From contig NZ_JBBMQM010000001.1 in NCBI RefSeq assembly GCF_038900055.1, forward strand, positions 1,674,001-1,738,000: a DNA stretch of 64,000 nucleotides, in the 5' to 3' direction. A program made the position numbers and the translations under genes. How positions within the stretch are numbered: position 1 is the stretch's first letter; each line of letters starts with the position of its first letter. The notes below the pieces were generated by a model that worked only from the letters and a program-made list of their open reading frames with translations, did no database searches and was not told the DNA's origin. The stretch is from Henriciella sp. AS95. GTDB lineage: Bacteria; Pseudomonadota; Alphaproteobacteria; Caulobacterales; Hyphomonadaceae. Below are positions 53,282 through 63,045 of the stretch, one piece after another.

Positions 53282-55876
53282 ATGACGGCATCAGGCAGCA
53301 AGCAGGACAATCTTGATATCGCCGCTGACGAGACGATCCTGTCGGAGCAGCCGATGAGTCGGCTCGACCTCCTGCAACTCGCATTCTGGGGCTGCCTTCT
53401 GATTGCTGTGGCTGCTGCTTCGGTTGCGATTGCCTGGCCTGACGCTGTTGGCGGTACCGGACCGGTCTTGCTGATCTCCATGGCCGCTGGCGGCATGGTG
53501 TTCCTGCTTTGGGTGCTAAAAGGGGCGGGCCGCCGCCTTGGTCTTTTCCCGGACAAGGGAGCGGCCGCTGAAGCCATCAATGCCGCAACCCCGCGTTTTG
53601 GATGGATTGAGTCGCTGGACGAAGCGGTCCTGATCGCAGATCAGGGCGGAGCTCCGATTTCCGCCAATGAACCCTATCGTGATTTGACGCGTATCGCGCT
53701 TACCGGCCAGCAGGATTCTGCCGGTCCGGTAACGGTTGATCGCATTTTCAGCGCGAGCCCTGGACTGGCCGCGCCGGTATTCAGGCTTTCCAAGGCGGCA
53801 AAGGCATGTGAGACACACCGCGAAGTCCTGCCCGCCATGACGATTGGCGCCGATTCGCTGCCGGTGCAGTACGAAGTGTCGGTTGCGCCGCTGCCGCGCA
53901 GCCGCGTGCTCTGGCGTTTGCGCCGCATCAATGGTGCGGAGGCCGCGACCGGCGCAGCAGACATGAAAGCGCTTTACGTCGAAGATGCCCCGCTTGGCTT
54001 CTTCGCTGCCAAGCCTGATGGCACCATCACCTATGCGAATGGTTGGCTGCGCGAGATGATCGGCCTGCCTGAGACAGCAAAGAATGTCCGCTTGGACGAC
54101 ATCATGCGCCCAGAGTTCGTGAAGATGCTGGCGCGAGACAAGAAATCTGGTGCGCCGGGACGCGCAAACATCATGCTTCGCACGCGCGATGGTGTCGAAA
54201 TGCCGGTTCAGACCATGACAACATGGTCCGGCAAGGGCGTCGAGGCTCAGGGGCGGACTGTCGTCGTCGCAAACAGCCAGTCACAGCTTGCAGGCGAGGG
54301 GCGTTTTCTCGCCGCGTCTGCCAGCCGGCCGGCTCGCCCGGATGGCGACCCAATGTTCGACGATGCGCCATTCGGTGCCGTTCGTCTCGAAGGCAATTCG
54401 GTAGAAGCCGCCATCATCCTGGATGCCAACAAGGCGCTGCTTGAAATGGCTGAAGGGCGCTCTGCCCCCGGCACCAAATTCTCCGACCTGTTCGTCGATG
54501 AAGGCACAGGCTCTGACAGCCTTGCTTCCAAGCTCGTTGATGCCATCGACAAGCCCGTCGGCCTGAAACTGGCCGGTGATGAGCCTAAGTCCGTCAACGT
54601 GTTCGTGACGCTCGACAATGTTGGGCAGCCATCGGTCGCCTACATCATCGACATGACAGAGCAGAAAGAGCTCGAACTGCGTCTCGCTCAAGGCGAGAAA
54701 ATGCAAGCGATCGGCCAGCTTGCAGGCGGCGTCGCGCATGACTTCAACAATGTGCTGACCGGCATCATGCTCAACAATGATGACCTGATGACGCGTCACC
54801 CGGTTGGCGATCCATCCTATGAGAACCTGAAATCCATTCATGAGTTCTCGGTCCGCGCGAAAGACCTCGTCCATATGCTGCTCGCCTATGCGCGCCAGCA
54901 GACGTTCAAGCGCGAAGTCTTCAACGTCACCGACTTCCTGTCCGAGTTCAGTATTCTGCTGCGTCAGATTCTCGACGAGCGGATTGAGTTCGACACGCTG
55001 CATGGTCGCAACCTGCCTTACATCAAGGCCGACAAGAACCAGCTCGAGACCGCGATCATCAACCTTGTGACCAATGCCCGCGACGCGATGCTGCTATCAG
55101 GCCAAACCGGAGGAAAGCTGACCATCCGCACCTCTCGCGCAACGGCAGAAGACGCGCACAAGCATGGGTTCAACTATGTCGAGGACGGTGAGTATCTCCT
55201 CGTCGAAGTGATCGATAACGGCCACGGTATTCCTGCCAATATTCTCGACAAGATTTTCCAACCCTTCTTCACGACGAAAGATGTCGGCGTGGGCACAGGT
55301 CTCGGCCTCGCCACAGTTTACGGCATCATCAAACAGTCAGAAGGCTATGTCTGTCCGATTTCCAAAGTCGGCAAAGGGACGACTTTCCAGATTTACCTGC
55401 CCGCGCTCAAGGCAGACGAGATTCCGGTTCCTGAGATTGTCGGCCCTGAAGAAGAAGCCGTCGACCACCGCCCGGTCGACATTTCGGGCCGCGGCCGCAT
55501 CCTGCTGGTTGAAGATGAGAAGGGCGTCCGCGATATTGCTGTGATGCATCTCATTTCTCGCGGCTATGAAGTCATGTCTGCTCAGGATGGCGAAGAGGCG
55601 CTGGAAATTCTCCAAGATGAATCCGGATCTTTCGATCTCGTGATCTCCGACGTGGTCATGCCGGGCATGGACGGGCCGACCCTCATTCGCGAAGCCAAAG
55701 AGTACCTTGGTGATGCACGCGTGATCTTTATTTCCGGCTATGCCGAGCGTGATCTGGCCAAGAAGCTCGATGATGACCGTGAAGTGTCCTTCCTGCCGAA
55801 GCCCTTCAGCGTTCGCCAGCTTGCCGAACGCGTGAAGCAGCAGCTCGGCGTTCGTAAGGAGCGCGAAGCGGCTTAG
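53282..55876 (+). CDS. cckA: Cell-cycle hybrid histidine kinase CckA
   Basis: 864 residues: two N-terminal transmembrane helices (about 32-51 and 62-79), two PAS-like regions (one at [20 protein letters not shown]), histidine kinase core with phospho-accepting His486 in [21 protein letters not shown]-box [15 protein letters not shown]-boxes [10 protein letters not shown] and [16 protein letters not shown], and a C-terminal receiver domain with Asp790 in [13 protein letters not shown]. In Caulobacter CckA phosphorylates ChpT, which passes the phosphate to CtrA and CpdR. The protein is longer than Caulobacter CckA, mostly in the PAS region. Confidence 0.95.
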   Translation: MTASGSKQDNLDIAADETILSEQPMSRLDLLQLAFWGCLLIAVAAASVAIAWPDAVGGTGPVLLISMAAGGMVFLLWVLKGAGRRLGLFPDKGAAAEAINAATPRFGWIESLDEAVLIADQGGAPISANEPYRDLTRIALTGQQDSAGPVTVDRIFSASPGLAAPVFRLSKAAKACETHREVLPAMTIGADSLPVQYEVSVAPLPRSRVLWRLRRINGAEAATGAADMKALYVEDAPLGFFAAKPDGTITYANGWLREMIGLPETAKNVRLDDIMRPEFVKMLARDKKSGAPGRANIMLRTRDGVEMPVQTMTTWSGKGVEAQGRTVVVANSQSQLAGEGRFLAASASRPARPDGDPMFDDAPFGAVRLEGNSVEAAIILDANKALLEMAEGRSAPGTKFSDLFVDEGTGSDSLASKLVDAIDKPVGLKLAGDEPKSVNVFVTLDNVGQPSVAYIIDMTEQKELELRLAQGEKMQAIGQLAGGVAHDFNNVLTGIMLNNDDLMTRHPVGDPSYENLKSIHEFSVRAKDLVHMLLAYARQQTFKREVFNVTDFLSEFSILLRQILDERIEFDTLHGRNLPYIKADKNQLETAIINLVTNARDAMLLSGQTGGKLTIRTSRATAEDAHKHGFNYVEDGEYLLVEVIDNGHGIPANILDKIFQPFFTTKDVGVGTGLGLATVYGIIKQSEGYVCPISKVGKGTTFQIYLPALKADEIPVPEIVGPEEEAVDHRPVDISGRGRILLVEDEKGVRDIAVMHLISRGYEVMSAQDGEEALEILQDESGSFDLVISDVVMPGMDGPTLIREAKEYLGDARVIFISGYAERDLAKKLDDDREVSFLPKPFSVRQLAERVKQQLGVRKEREAA

Positions 55877-55885
55877 TTTCGCGGA

Positions 55886-56773
55886 CTAGTCAGCGCGCCA
55901 GCGCGCACAGATAGCGGTCGGAAGCATCCGGCCGCTTTTTTGTTCGGGGATCGCCATTTCGCCCATTTCAATCCGGCCGCCAAACGGCTCAAGTCGGTCG
56001 CCGAGGGCCTGAGCCAGGGCAATGTGAGACAGTCGAACAGCGTAGGCCGTCAGGATAACGAAGAGAGGTTTTTCGACGAGCAGATTTGCAACCTCATCGA
56101 GCAGGCCCGGCAGGTCTTCCTCGAACCGCCAGGTTTCGTTTTTCGTACCGCGCCCGAATTTTGGCGGGTCCAGAATGATCGCGTCGTACTTGTTTCCACG
56201 GCGGTTTTCGCGGGAAACGAACTTCATGGCGTCATCGGCGATCCAGCGGATGGTGCGATCCTGAAGGCCGGACATGTCCTGATGCTCCTTGCCAAAGCCA
56301 TTGGATTTTGGGCTGGCATCGAGGTGCACAACGTCCGCGCCGGCCTGCGCGCAGGCAAGCGACATCATGCCCGTATAGCCGAACAGGTTCAGGACTTTAG
56401 TCGGGTAGGGCGCGCGCTTGATCTGCTCTGCCGCAAAAGCCCAGTGAACCGAATGCTCTTGAAAGAGACCAAGATGTCGGAAAGGCGTCCGGCGTGCGTG
56501 AAATTTTAGCCCTTCCCATTCCATCGGCCAGGTATCGGGTGCCTGGGCATTGAGCTTGCGCCACTGGCCACGCTCATCGTCGCCTGCCTTGGCATCGAAG
56601 TGCGCATCGGCCTTCCAGTCCGAGACCGGCCTGTGAGGTTTCCAGAAGGCCTGAGGGTCCGGGCGGATTATGCGCTGATTGCCAAATCGCTCCAGTTTGA
56701 AGCCATCACCGCTGTCGAGCAGGGCGTAGTCTGTCCAGTTGTCAGCGAGGAACAGGGTCTGGTCGTATTTCAT
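55886..56773 (-). CDS. SAM-dependent RNA methyltransferase, RlmI/RlmK-like
   Basis: 295-residue class I methyltransferase. SAM-binding VLNLFGYTGMMSLACAQAGA, acidic HLDASPKSN, and the catalytic block YDAIILDPPKFGRG typical of the COG1092 rRNA m5C/m7G family. It lacks the N-terminal PUA domain of RlmI, so it may act on a different RNA. The ATG at 56773 overlaps the stop of the upstream TrmH-like gene as ATGA, so two RNA methyltransferases are translationally coupled. Confidence 0.87.
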   Translation of the reverse strand: MKYDQTLFLADNWTDYALLDSGDGFKLERFGNQRIIRPDPQAFWKPHRPVSDWKADAHFDAKAGDDERGQWRKLNAQAPDTWPMEWEGLKFHARRTPFRHLGLFQEHSVHWAFAAEQIKRAPYPTKVLNLFGYTGMMSLACAQAGADVVHLDASPKSNGFGKEHQDMSGLQDRTIRWIADDAMKFVSRENRRGNKYDAIILDPPKFGRGTKNETWRFEEDLPGLLDEVANLLVEKPLFVILTAYAVRLSHIALAQALGDRLEPFGGRIEMGEMAIPEQKSGRMLPTAICARWRAD

Positions 56774-57582
56774 GAAAAATCTCTCTGGCGCCACGCCTCA
56801 TAAGTCATGATAGCTGTCGCCTGCGCGAGGTTGAGGCTGTCGGCGCCGCCACGCATGGGGATCAGGCAGAGTGTGTCACATTCAGCTTCCACATCGGGGG
56901 GGATGCCGGCCTGCTCATTACCCATGAGAATGACGGTTCCGCGTTTCATGTCGATTTCTGTGTGTCGGGCCGTGCCTTTAACGCTGGCAGCGACAACGGA
57001 CAATCCGGCATTGGAGGACCATGAGGCGAAGTCTTCGATTGATCCGTGCGCGAATTCGACGTCGAAAACAGACCCCATTGAGGCCCGAACCGCTTCGACG
57101 CTGTAGGGATCGCAGCACTGATTGACCAAAACCACGCCAGAAATGCCCGCGCAGTCGGCGGTGCGCAGAATCGTGCCGAGATTGCCCGGATCGCGCACTT
57201 CATAGAGCGCGACCCATAAATCCTGCGCGGTTGCGTCTAATTCGCCAAGCGGTTTGTGGCGCTGCCTGAAGGCTCCGATCACGGCTTGAGGATTGTCCTT
57301 GCGGGCAATCTGTCCAGCCAGCCTGTCAGGCACCTGAACCACCCGCGCACCGCCAGATTTTGCTTTTGAAATCAAGGCGGGCATGAAACCGCGCTCTGCG
57401 CCGGATGTTGACACCACAAGGCTGTCCAGATCCCAGCCGGCATCCAGTCCCTGCTCGACCAGGCGAGCGCCTTCAGCGAGAAACAAGCCCGTTTCTGCGC
57501 GCACCTTTTTCCGCTCAAGTCCGCGCAACGTCTTGATCAGGGGATTGGAGGAACTGGAGATGATTTCCGGGGGTATCGACAT
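56770..57582 (-). CDS. SpoU/TrmH-family RNA 2'-O-methyltransferase
   Basis: 270 residues with an N-terminal RNA-binding substrate domain (SSNPLIKTLRGLERKKVR, FLAEGARLVEQGL) and a C-terminal SPOUT knot: motif 1 YEVRDPGNLGTILRTADC, motif 2 VILMGNEQAGIP and motif 3 IPMRGGADSLNLAQATAIM. It probably methylates a ribose in rRNA (RlmB-like) or tRNA. First gene of the pair with the RlmI-like gene. Confidence 0.92.
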   Translation of the reverse strand: MSIPPEIISSSSNPLIKTLRGLERKKVRAETGLFLAEGARLVEQGLDAGWDLDSLVVSTSGAERGFMPALISKAKSGGARVVQVPDRLAGQIARKDNPQAVIGAFRQRHKPLGELDATAQDLWVALYEVRDPGNLGTILRTADCAGISGVVLVNQCCDPYSVEAVRASMGSVFDVEFAHGSIEDFASWSSNAGLSVVAASVKGTARHTEIDMKRGTVILMGNEQAGIPPDVEAECDTLCLIPMRGGADSLNLAQATAIMTYEAWRQRDFS

Positions 57583-57761
57583 GGGCGGCGTTTAGCACAG
57601 ACTTGCCTGAAAACAATTGATGCGGCATGCATCATATTGCGTTAACCGGTCCAATTCGAAGGAAAGAGCCGCATTTGCAGGGGACAGCGTCGCAACTTTG
57701 CCTTTTTCAGAACACGACTCACCTGTCACTTAGGCGACTCGATTAAGGAGCCGTTTTCCAA

Positions 57762-59171
57762 ATGGAACTCGTAAAAGAATATATGTGGTTCGCGATAGGC
57801 GGGGCCGCGTTCATCAGTTTCCTGCTCGCATGGATCATCCGTGGAGGCATGAGCGCCAGCAGTAAACGCAGGGCAACCGTGGAGCGTGACATTGCGATCA
57901 CCGAACTGGAGCAGGTGCGCGGTGAACTCGACTCCCTCTACGCGGCTCAGCGCAAGCAGCGCGAAAGCGCGGCTGGGTCGACCAACTTGGAAGTCGAAAT
58001 CCGCGAGCGGGATGAAGAGATACAGCGCATGGCTGCCGAGCTCGGTTCAGCCAAAGCCGAACTCGATTCGTTGAGAGGTGGTGCGCGTTCTCAAGCGACA
58101 CCGACAAGTGACAGCGAAGAGGTTGAGACCCTCAAGTCGCGCAATTCCTTTCTTGAGGAGCGCGTTGGCGAACTCGAAGCAAAAGTACACCAGTTTGGCA
58201 CCGCTGTGCCCACCTCATCATCAGACACGACGCAGCAGGCTGATGACGAAGAAGACAGCGAAAAGGACAAACTTGTCTGGCAGGTCGACTATCTGAAGTC
58301 GCGCGTGGCAGCCCTGGAAGAGCAGGTGGTGGTGCAAGACGCAACGCCGCAAGCTGAACAGGCGGCTGCCCCTCAGGCCGATACGAGCGCGGTCGATGAA
58401 GAACTGGCTCGCCTGAGATGGCGCAACCGGTACCTGGAAGGGCGTCTCGCTTACTTTGAAGAACGCCCCGACGAGGAAGACCAGGCCGAAGACTCCGCCC
58501 CGGCCAGCGCGGTCGATGTAAGTGAAGTTTCTCCAACGCCCGAAACTGCGCCAGAACTATCACCCGATGTCACAGAAGACGAAGTTGTGGCTGATGAAGA
58601 CCCTGACGAAGCGTCGTCATTCGAGGCGGAAGACGATAATGACGAAGAGGTGTCCTCTACTGAGGGTGAAGTCGATGTCGTTGATGAGGACGTCGTGGAT
58701 TCGTCTGAAGAGTCCGATGAGGAAAGCGACACCGAAGACAGCGATGTGCATCCAGCTGAGAAAATGCTGGAGGCGCTCGATGCGAAGGATGCCGCAGAAG
58801 CTGAAGCGACAGAGGCAGCCGAGCCTGAAAGCGTTGATACAGCAGACGACGAGCCGAGCGATTCAGATGACGAACAGCCCGATTCGGACCCCACTTCAGA
58901 CTCTGAAGAGCCAGTCGAAGTGCAGCATGGCGAGCAGCCAGCCGCGCTCGACAAGCCGAATGGCATGCCGGATGATCTGACGCTCATCACGGGCATAGGC
59001 CCGCGCATACAGACGATTCTGAATGATTACGGCATCTGGCATTTCTCTCAGATAGCAGAATGGACCGATGAGAATGAGACCTGGATTGACCGTCAGCTCA
59101 ATTTTGCCGGACGCGTGAGCCGGGAAGGCTGGATCGGCCAGGCGAAGGAGCTCACGGCCGTCGAAAGCTGA
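57762..59171 (+). CDS. Membrane-anchored acidic coiled-coil protein with C-terminal HhH-like domain
   Basis: 469 residues in four parts: a transmembrane helix at about 8-27 (MWFAIGGAAFISFLLAWII), coiled-coil segments over residues 35-235 (ELEQVRGELDSLYAAQRKQ, TLKSRNSFLEERVGELEAKV), a strongly acidic Glu/Asp/Ser-rich disordered stretch at about 240-395, and a C-terminal domain of about 70 residues starting PDDLTLITGIGPRIQTIL with GIWHFSQIAEWT. The last part is the helix-hairpin-helix-like domain found at the C-terminus of some NADH-dehydrogenase-associated and other alphaproteobacterial proteins. Role unknown. A TTAACC lies at about 57642. Confidence 0.8.
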   Translation: MELVKEYMWFAIGGAAFISFLLAWIIRGGMSASSKRRATVERDIAITELEQVRGELDSLYAAQRKQRESAAGSTNLEVEIRERDEEIQRMAAELGSAKAELDSLRGGARSQATPTSDSEEVETLKSRNSFLEERVGELEAKVHQFGTAVPTSSSDTTQQADDEEDSEKDKLVWQVDYLKSRVAALEEQVVVQDATPQAEQAAAPQADTSAVDEELARLRWRNRYLEGRLAYFEERPDEEDQAEDSAPASAVDVSEVSPTPETAPELSPDVTEDEVVADEDPDEASSFEAEDDNDEEVSSTEGEVDVVDEDVVDSSEESDEESDTEDSDVHPAEKMLEALDAKDAAEAEATEAAEPESVDTADDEPSDSDDEQPDSDPTSDSEEPVEVQHGEQPAALDKPNGMPDDLTLITGIGPRIQTILNDYGIWHFSQIAEWTDENETWIDRQLNFAGRVSREGWIGQAKELTAVES

Positions 59172-59304
59172 ATGTGGATGAAGCGCATCGCTGCTTTCAG
59201 GCCCCGTTCAGATGAGTTGAAAGAAAATCGGATTTTGATTGAACGAGATGCCAGTTAGGTAGTTAATGCTGGCAGACGAAGATCATGCCAAGCGGAGGCG
59301 AACG

Positions 59305-60147
59305 ATGCCAGAATTCAGCGACACAGCAATCACAAATACAGAAGGGGCGACACCTCGCCGATGGATAGGGTCTGCTGGCGGCGTCGCAAAAGCGCTGGTG
59401 TCTACGGTTGCCGTCGCTGGCGTGTTCTTCACCGCCGCGAGCTGTACGACCAACCCGTACACTGGCGAACAGCAATTCGCAGCCTATAGCGATGATCAAT
59501 TGTCCCAGCTATCGGCCCAGGCCTGGCAGGAACTGAAAACCGAAACCCCAACGCTAAGCTCGGGGGCGCAGTATCAGCGGGTACAGCGCGTCTGGTCACG
59601 TGTCGCAGCTGCGACGCCGAAAGCTGGAGAGCCTTGGGACGTTCAGGTGTTTGATTCCGACCAGGTCAACGCATTCGTTATGCCAGGCAACCGGGTGGGC
59701 GTTTACACGGGTCTGCTGAACATCGTTGAGAATGACGACCAGCTTGCCGCCGTTCTCGGCCATGAAGTTGCCCACGCCATTTACCGCCACGCCAACCAGC
59801 GTGCGACCCGAGCCGCGGCGGCTTCAACGGCCGTACAGCTCGGCGGCGCTGTACTTGCCGGCGGATCGAATGGTGCCGTGAGCGCCGATCAGGTCAGCGC
59901 CTTGGGAAGTGTCGCAGCCAATCTCGGCGTCGTACTTCCTTATAGCCGGAACGCCGAACTCGAAGCGGACCTGCGGGGCGTCGATTACATGCACGGCGCC
60001 GGATATGATGCTGACGCTGCGGTCCGGCTTTGGGAAGTCATGGAAGCGTCCGGCGGACAGCGTACGGCCGACTTCCTGTCTACCCACCCCAATCCGCAGT
60101 ACCGGCGCGAACAGATCCGCAAGTATATTCAGCAAAAAGGCTATTGA
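59305..60147 (+). CDS. M48-family metallopeptidase lipoprotein
   Basis: 280 residues. A lipobox TAASC at about residue 47 follows an unusually long positively charged and hydrophobic leader. Zinc motif H153-E-V-A-H157 (AVLGHEVAHAIYRH), a third ligand in NAELEADLRGVDYM and MPGNRVGVYTGLL typical of BepA/LoiP-like M48 enzymes. Probably an outer-membrane quality-control protease. The ATG at 59305 follows GCGGAGG and is preferred over one at 59266. A terminator at 60177 separates it from rplK. Confidence 0.9.
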   Translation: MPEFSDTAITNTEGATPRRWIGSAGGVAKALVSTVAVAGVFFTAASCTTNPYTGEQQFAAYSDDQLSQLSAQAWQELKTETPTLSSGAQYQRVQRVWSRVAAATPKAGEPWDVQVFDSDQVNAFVMPGNRVGVYTGLLNIVENDDQLAAVLGHEVAHAIYRHANQRATRAAAASTAVQLGGAVLAGGSNGAVSADQVSALGSVAANLGVVLPYSRNAELEADLRGVDYMHGAGYDADAAVRLWEVMEASGGQRTADFLSTHPNPQYRREQIRKYIQQKGY

Positions 60148-60176
60148 TCGCGCGAGCGACAACGTCGTTGCGAACT

Positions 60177-60207
60177 GACCCGGCAGGCTTGACCTGTCGG
60201 GTCTTTT
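60177..60207 (+). terminator. Intrinsic terminator before rplK
   Basis: GACCCGGCAGG pairs with CCTGTCGGGTC (one G-U) around CTTGA and is followed by TTTTCG. Confidence 0.88.
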
Positions 60208-60358
60208 CGTGTGTATGCCGCGCTTCGCTCCAGATGGGGCGGACTTCCTGTGGGAAGTGCCGGTAAAACAAGACCATTACCGGGCTGTACCACGGGACCT
60301 CAAACGAAAGGCGGCCGGATCGAAAGACCACCGGCCCTACAAAGCCAGAGAGGATATC

Positions 60359-60802
60359 ATGGCGAAGAAACTCCTGGGGCAGCTCAAGCTCCAGATCCCG
60401 GCCGGTGCGGCCAACCCGTCTCCACCTGTTGGTCCTGCGCTCGGTCAGCGCGGCATCAACATCATGGAATTCTGTAAGGCCTTCAACGCGAAGACCGAAA
60501 AGTTGGAGAAGGGCCTGCCGATTCCGGTCGTGATCGACTATTATCAGGACAAGTCCTTTACCTTCGTAACGAAGACGCCCCCTGCGAGCGTTCTTCTGAA
60601 GAAGGCTGCTGGTCTCAAGATCGGCAAGCCTAACTCAGGCGCAAAGCATCCTGGCAAGGACGTTGCCGGCAAGGTGACCGAGGCCCAGTGCCGCGAGATT
60701 GCCGAGATGAAAATGCCTGACCTGAATGCAAACGACCTCGATGCGGCCACGGAGATCATTAAAGGCTCCGCGCGCTCCATGGGTCTCAACGTGGTGGGGT
60801 AA
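60359..60802 (+). CDS. rplK: 50S ribosomal protein L11
   Basis: 147 residues, full length. Begins [20 protein letters not shown] and contains [20 protein letters not shown], the factor-binding region near the GTPase centre, and a C-terminal RNA-binding domain ending [12 protein letters not shown]. Start at the ATG at 60359 after AGAGAGGATATC. The leader 60208-60358 holds a GGCCGG/CCGGCC hairpin (about 60312-60335), a possible L1-binding autoregulatory site. secE and nusG, often just upstream, are absent. Confidence 0.98.
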   Translation: MAKKLLGQLKLQIPAGAANPSPPVGPALGQRGINIMEFCKAFNAKTEKLEKGLPIPVVIDYYQDKSFTFVTKTPPASVLLKKAAGLKIGKPNSGAKHPGKDVAGKVTEAQCREIAEMKMPDLNANDLDAATEIIKGSARSMGLNVVG

Positions 60803-60807
60803 GGCAG

Positions 60808-61506
60808 ATGGCACACGGAAAAAGATATCGCGCAGCCGTCGAAACGGTTGAGGCAGAAAAGACCTACGGCGTGTCCGAGGCGATCAAGCTTGTGAAGTCC
60901 AATGCGACGTCCAAATTCGATGAAACCATCGAAGTTGCCGTCAATCTCGGCGTCGATCCAAAATACGCTGACCAGATGGTTCGCGGCATGGTTTCGCTGC
61001 CATCTGGTACGGGCAAGGACGTTCGCGTTGCTGTGTTCGCTCGCGACGCGAAAGCAGAAGAAGCCAAGGAAGCCGGCGCAGATTTCGTCGGTGCCGAAGA
61101 TCTCATGGAAGAGGTCCAGAACGGCAAGATGGACTTCGACCGCGTCATCGCGTCCCCTGACATGATGGCCATCGTTGGTCGCCTCGGTAAGGTTCTCGGT
61201 CCACGCGGCCTGATGCCAAACCCGAAGGTTGGTACGGTTACGCCAAATGTTGGCCAGGCAGTTAAAGACGCAAAAGGTGGCTCTGTTGAGTTCCGCGTCG
61301 AGAAGCAGGGCATCATTCACGCTGGCATCGGCAAGGCGAGCTTCAGCGAAGAAGCGCTGGAGAAGAACTTCAAGGCCTTTGTTGGCGCACTGGTCAAAGC
61401 CCGCCCGTCGGGTGCCAAAGGGACCTATGTGAAAAAGGTTGCTGTGTCCTCGACCATGGGCCCTGGCGTCCAGGTGGACACGGCTGAAGCGATCGCCGCC
61501 GACTAG
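60808..61506 (+). CDS. rplA: 50S ribosomal protein L1
   Basis: 232 residues, full length. Family blocks [53 protein letters not shown] and [11 protein letters not shown]. Binds 23S rRNA at the L1 stalk and, in other bacteria, represses the rplKA message. Five bases after rplK; an intrinsic terminator follows at 61533. Confidence 0.98.
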   Translation: MAHGKRYRAAVETVEAEKTYGVSEAIKLVKSNATSKFDETIEVAVNLGVDPKYADQMVRGMVSLPSGTGKDVRVAVFARDAKAEEAKEAGADFVGAEDLMEEVQNGKMDFDRVIASPDMMAIVGRLGKVLGPRGLMPNPKVGTVTPNVGQAVKDAKGGSVEFRVEKQGIIHAGIGKASFSEEALEKNFKAFVGALVKARPSGAKGTYVKKVAVSSTMGPGVQVDTAEAIAAD

Positions 61507-61532
61507 TCGGCGCTTCGTATACAGATTGCATG

Positions 61533-61568
61533 CGCCCGGCCCGAAAGGTCCGGGCGTTTGCTTTTTTA
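61533..61568 (+). terminator. Intrinsic terminator between rplA and rplJ
   Basis: CGCCCGG pairs with CCGGGCG around an inner CCCGAAAGGT, then GTTTGCTTTTTT. It separates rplKA from rplJL-rpoB, which therefore need their own promoter or partial read-through. Confidence 0.82.
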
Positions 61569-61923
61569 TCGAGTCCGATTTAAAGTAAACGCAATGCAGG
61601 CAACCAAACCAATCGACGATGATGTTTTCTGCCGTCGAGGGGTTGCGGCGCATTAATTTCCGCGTTAACAGGCTCGGCTCGACGGGAGGTCACCGATTTG
61701 TTTCGGCGGACTCCCGTTTTCCTGTCCAAGACCATGGGTGGTGCCGCAAGGTGCAGAAATCCCATGATAGACGGGGTAGGCGACTATCGAGGTGCCAGAG
61801 CACGTGTTCTGGTTGTTCGACTTCGTCAGGCCCTGGGCAGGCGCTGGATGCGGCCAACCGGCCGTGGAAGGCGATTTCCCGGGCGCCCGGATGGGCCGGA
61901 CGCCTTACTACTGGAGTACCGTA
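61569..61923 (+). promoter_or_regulatory. Leader of rplJ with L10-binding region
   Basis: 355 bp without a convincing gene. The distal part, about 61780-61923, is rich in pairing potential (GGGCGCCCGGATGGGCC, CGGCCAACCGGCCG) and ends GGAGTACCGTA before the rplJ ATG. Its position is that of the known L10 leader, where excess L10-L7/L12 represses translation. The promoter should lie between 61569 and 61780, but I cannot place it. Confidence 0.55.
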
Positions 61924-62439
61924 ATGGATAAAGCTGGAAAGCAGGCGGCGCTCGCGGAACTCGAAACCGTTTTCGAGACCTCCGGTGCAGTGATCGTCAC
62001 GCATTATACCGGTTTGAGCGTTGCGGAGATGACAGGGCTTCGCACCAAGCTCGGCGAGAATGGTGGTAAGCTCAAAGTGGTCAAGAACCGCATTGCCAAA
62101 ATTGCCCTTGGTGGCAAAGGTGGCGAAGCGGGGGCAGACCTTTTCAAAGGCCAGGTGGCCATTGCTTATGCAGAAGACCCAACGGTCCCTGCGAAAGCGG
62201 CTACCGAATTTGCCAAAGACAATGACAAGCTCAAACTCATCGGCGCCATCATGGGCGATGAGGCGATGGATGCGTCGGGTGTGGAAGCACTCTCGAAACT
62301 GCCTTCGCGCGAAGAGCTGATTGCAACTGTTGTTGCCCGTCTCACGGGTCAGGCAAGCCAGATTGCCCAGCGCGTTACAGCGCCAGGTGCTCAGCTTGCG
62401 GGTGCGATCAACGTCATTGGCGAGCAGGCAGCGGCCTAG
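61924..62439 (+). CDS. rplJ: 50S ribosomal protein L10
   Basis: 171 residues, full length. Starts MDKAGKQAALAELETVFETS and includes VIVTHYTGLSVAEMTGLR, LKVVKNRIAKIAL and the C-terminal helix that binds L7/L12 dimers. The ATG at 61924 is chosen over an upstream open stretch which lies in the structured leader. L10 anchors the ribosomal stalk and is expected to autoregulate this operon. Confidence 0.98.
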   Translation: MDKAGKQAALAELETVFETSGAVIVTHYTGLSVAEMTGLRTKLGENGGKLKVVKNRIAKIALGGKGGEAGADLFKGQVAIAYAEDPTVPAKAATEFAKDNDKLKLIGAIMGDEAMDASGVEALSKLPSREELIATVVARLTGQASQIAQRVTAPGAQLAGAINVIGEQAAA

Positions 62440-62500
62440 GTCAGAAACTGAACGCAAAACCAGAACACCTCAGAACCTCTAAAGAAAGTCGAATAGACAA

Positions 62501-62878
62501 ATGGCAGATATTGCAAAACTCGGTGACGAACTTCTCGGTCTCACCATTCTCGAAGCCAAAGAGCTCAATGATTACCTCGAAGAGCGTGGCATCAAAGCCG
62601 CTGCAGCTGTTGCTGTGGCTGGCCCTGCAGGCGGCGGCGACGCTGCTGCTGCAGCAGAAGAAAAAGACGAATTCGACGTTATCCTGACGGATGGCGGCGA
62701 CAAGAAAATCAACGTCATCAAGGTCGTGCGCGAAGTTGTGTCCGGTCTTGGCCTGAAAGAAGCGAAGGACCTCGTCGAGAGCGCTCCGAAGCCGATCAAG
62801 GAAGGCGTTTCCAAGGACGAAGCAGAAGAACTCAAGAAGAAGTTCGAAGAAGCTGGCGCCAAGGTCGAAATCAAGTAA
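62501..62878 (+). CDS. rplL: 50S ribosomal protein L7/L12
   Basis: 125 residues, full length: N-terminal dimerisation helix ([20 protein letters not shown]), Ala-rich hinge and C-terminal factor-binding domain [20 protein letters not shown] with [18 protein letters not shown]. Stalk protein that recruits translation GTPases. Confidence 0.98.
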   Translation: MADIAKLGDELLGLTILEAKELNDYLEERGIKAAAAVAVAGPAGGGDAAAAAEEKDEFDVILTDGGDKKINVIKVVREVVSGLGLKEAKDLVESAPKPIKEGVSKDEAEELKKKFEEAGAKVEIK

Positions 62879-62940
62879 GCCAACAGGCTTGCTTTCACGG
62901 AATCGTGTCTGCGCGAGGCGCGATTTTAGTAGATTAAATG

Positions 62941-63017
62941 CGCGGCGGGACCTTATTGGTCCTGCCGCGTGCTCGCGTTTCAGGTGGCAAGCTGCCTGAG
63001 ACCTCTTTCGAAAGAGG
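62941..63017 (+). other. Row of three hairpins in the rplL-rpoB spacer
   Basis: 62941-62969: 12-bp stem CGCGGCGGGACC/GGTCCTGCCGCG with TTATT loop. 62986-62996: GGCA/TGCC. 63002-63017: perfect palindrome CCTCTTTC/GAAAGAGG. None has a T-run, so a processing site or partial attenuator, as known between rplL and rpoB in other bacteria, is more likely than a full stop. Confidence 0.65.
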
Positions 63018-63045
63018 GGTCCAGCAGCAAGAAACGGAACAAAAG

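Noticed and set aside
61653..61668. CtrA box in the rplJ leader (TTAA, eight bases, TTAA)
   Set aside because: Spacing is eight rather than seven and a CtrA role at ribosomal protein genes is unlikely.
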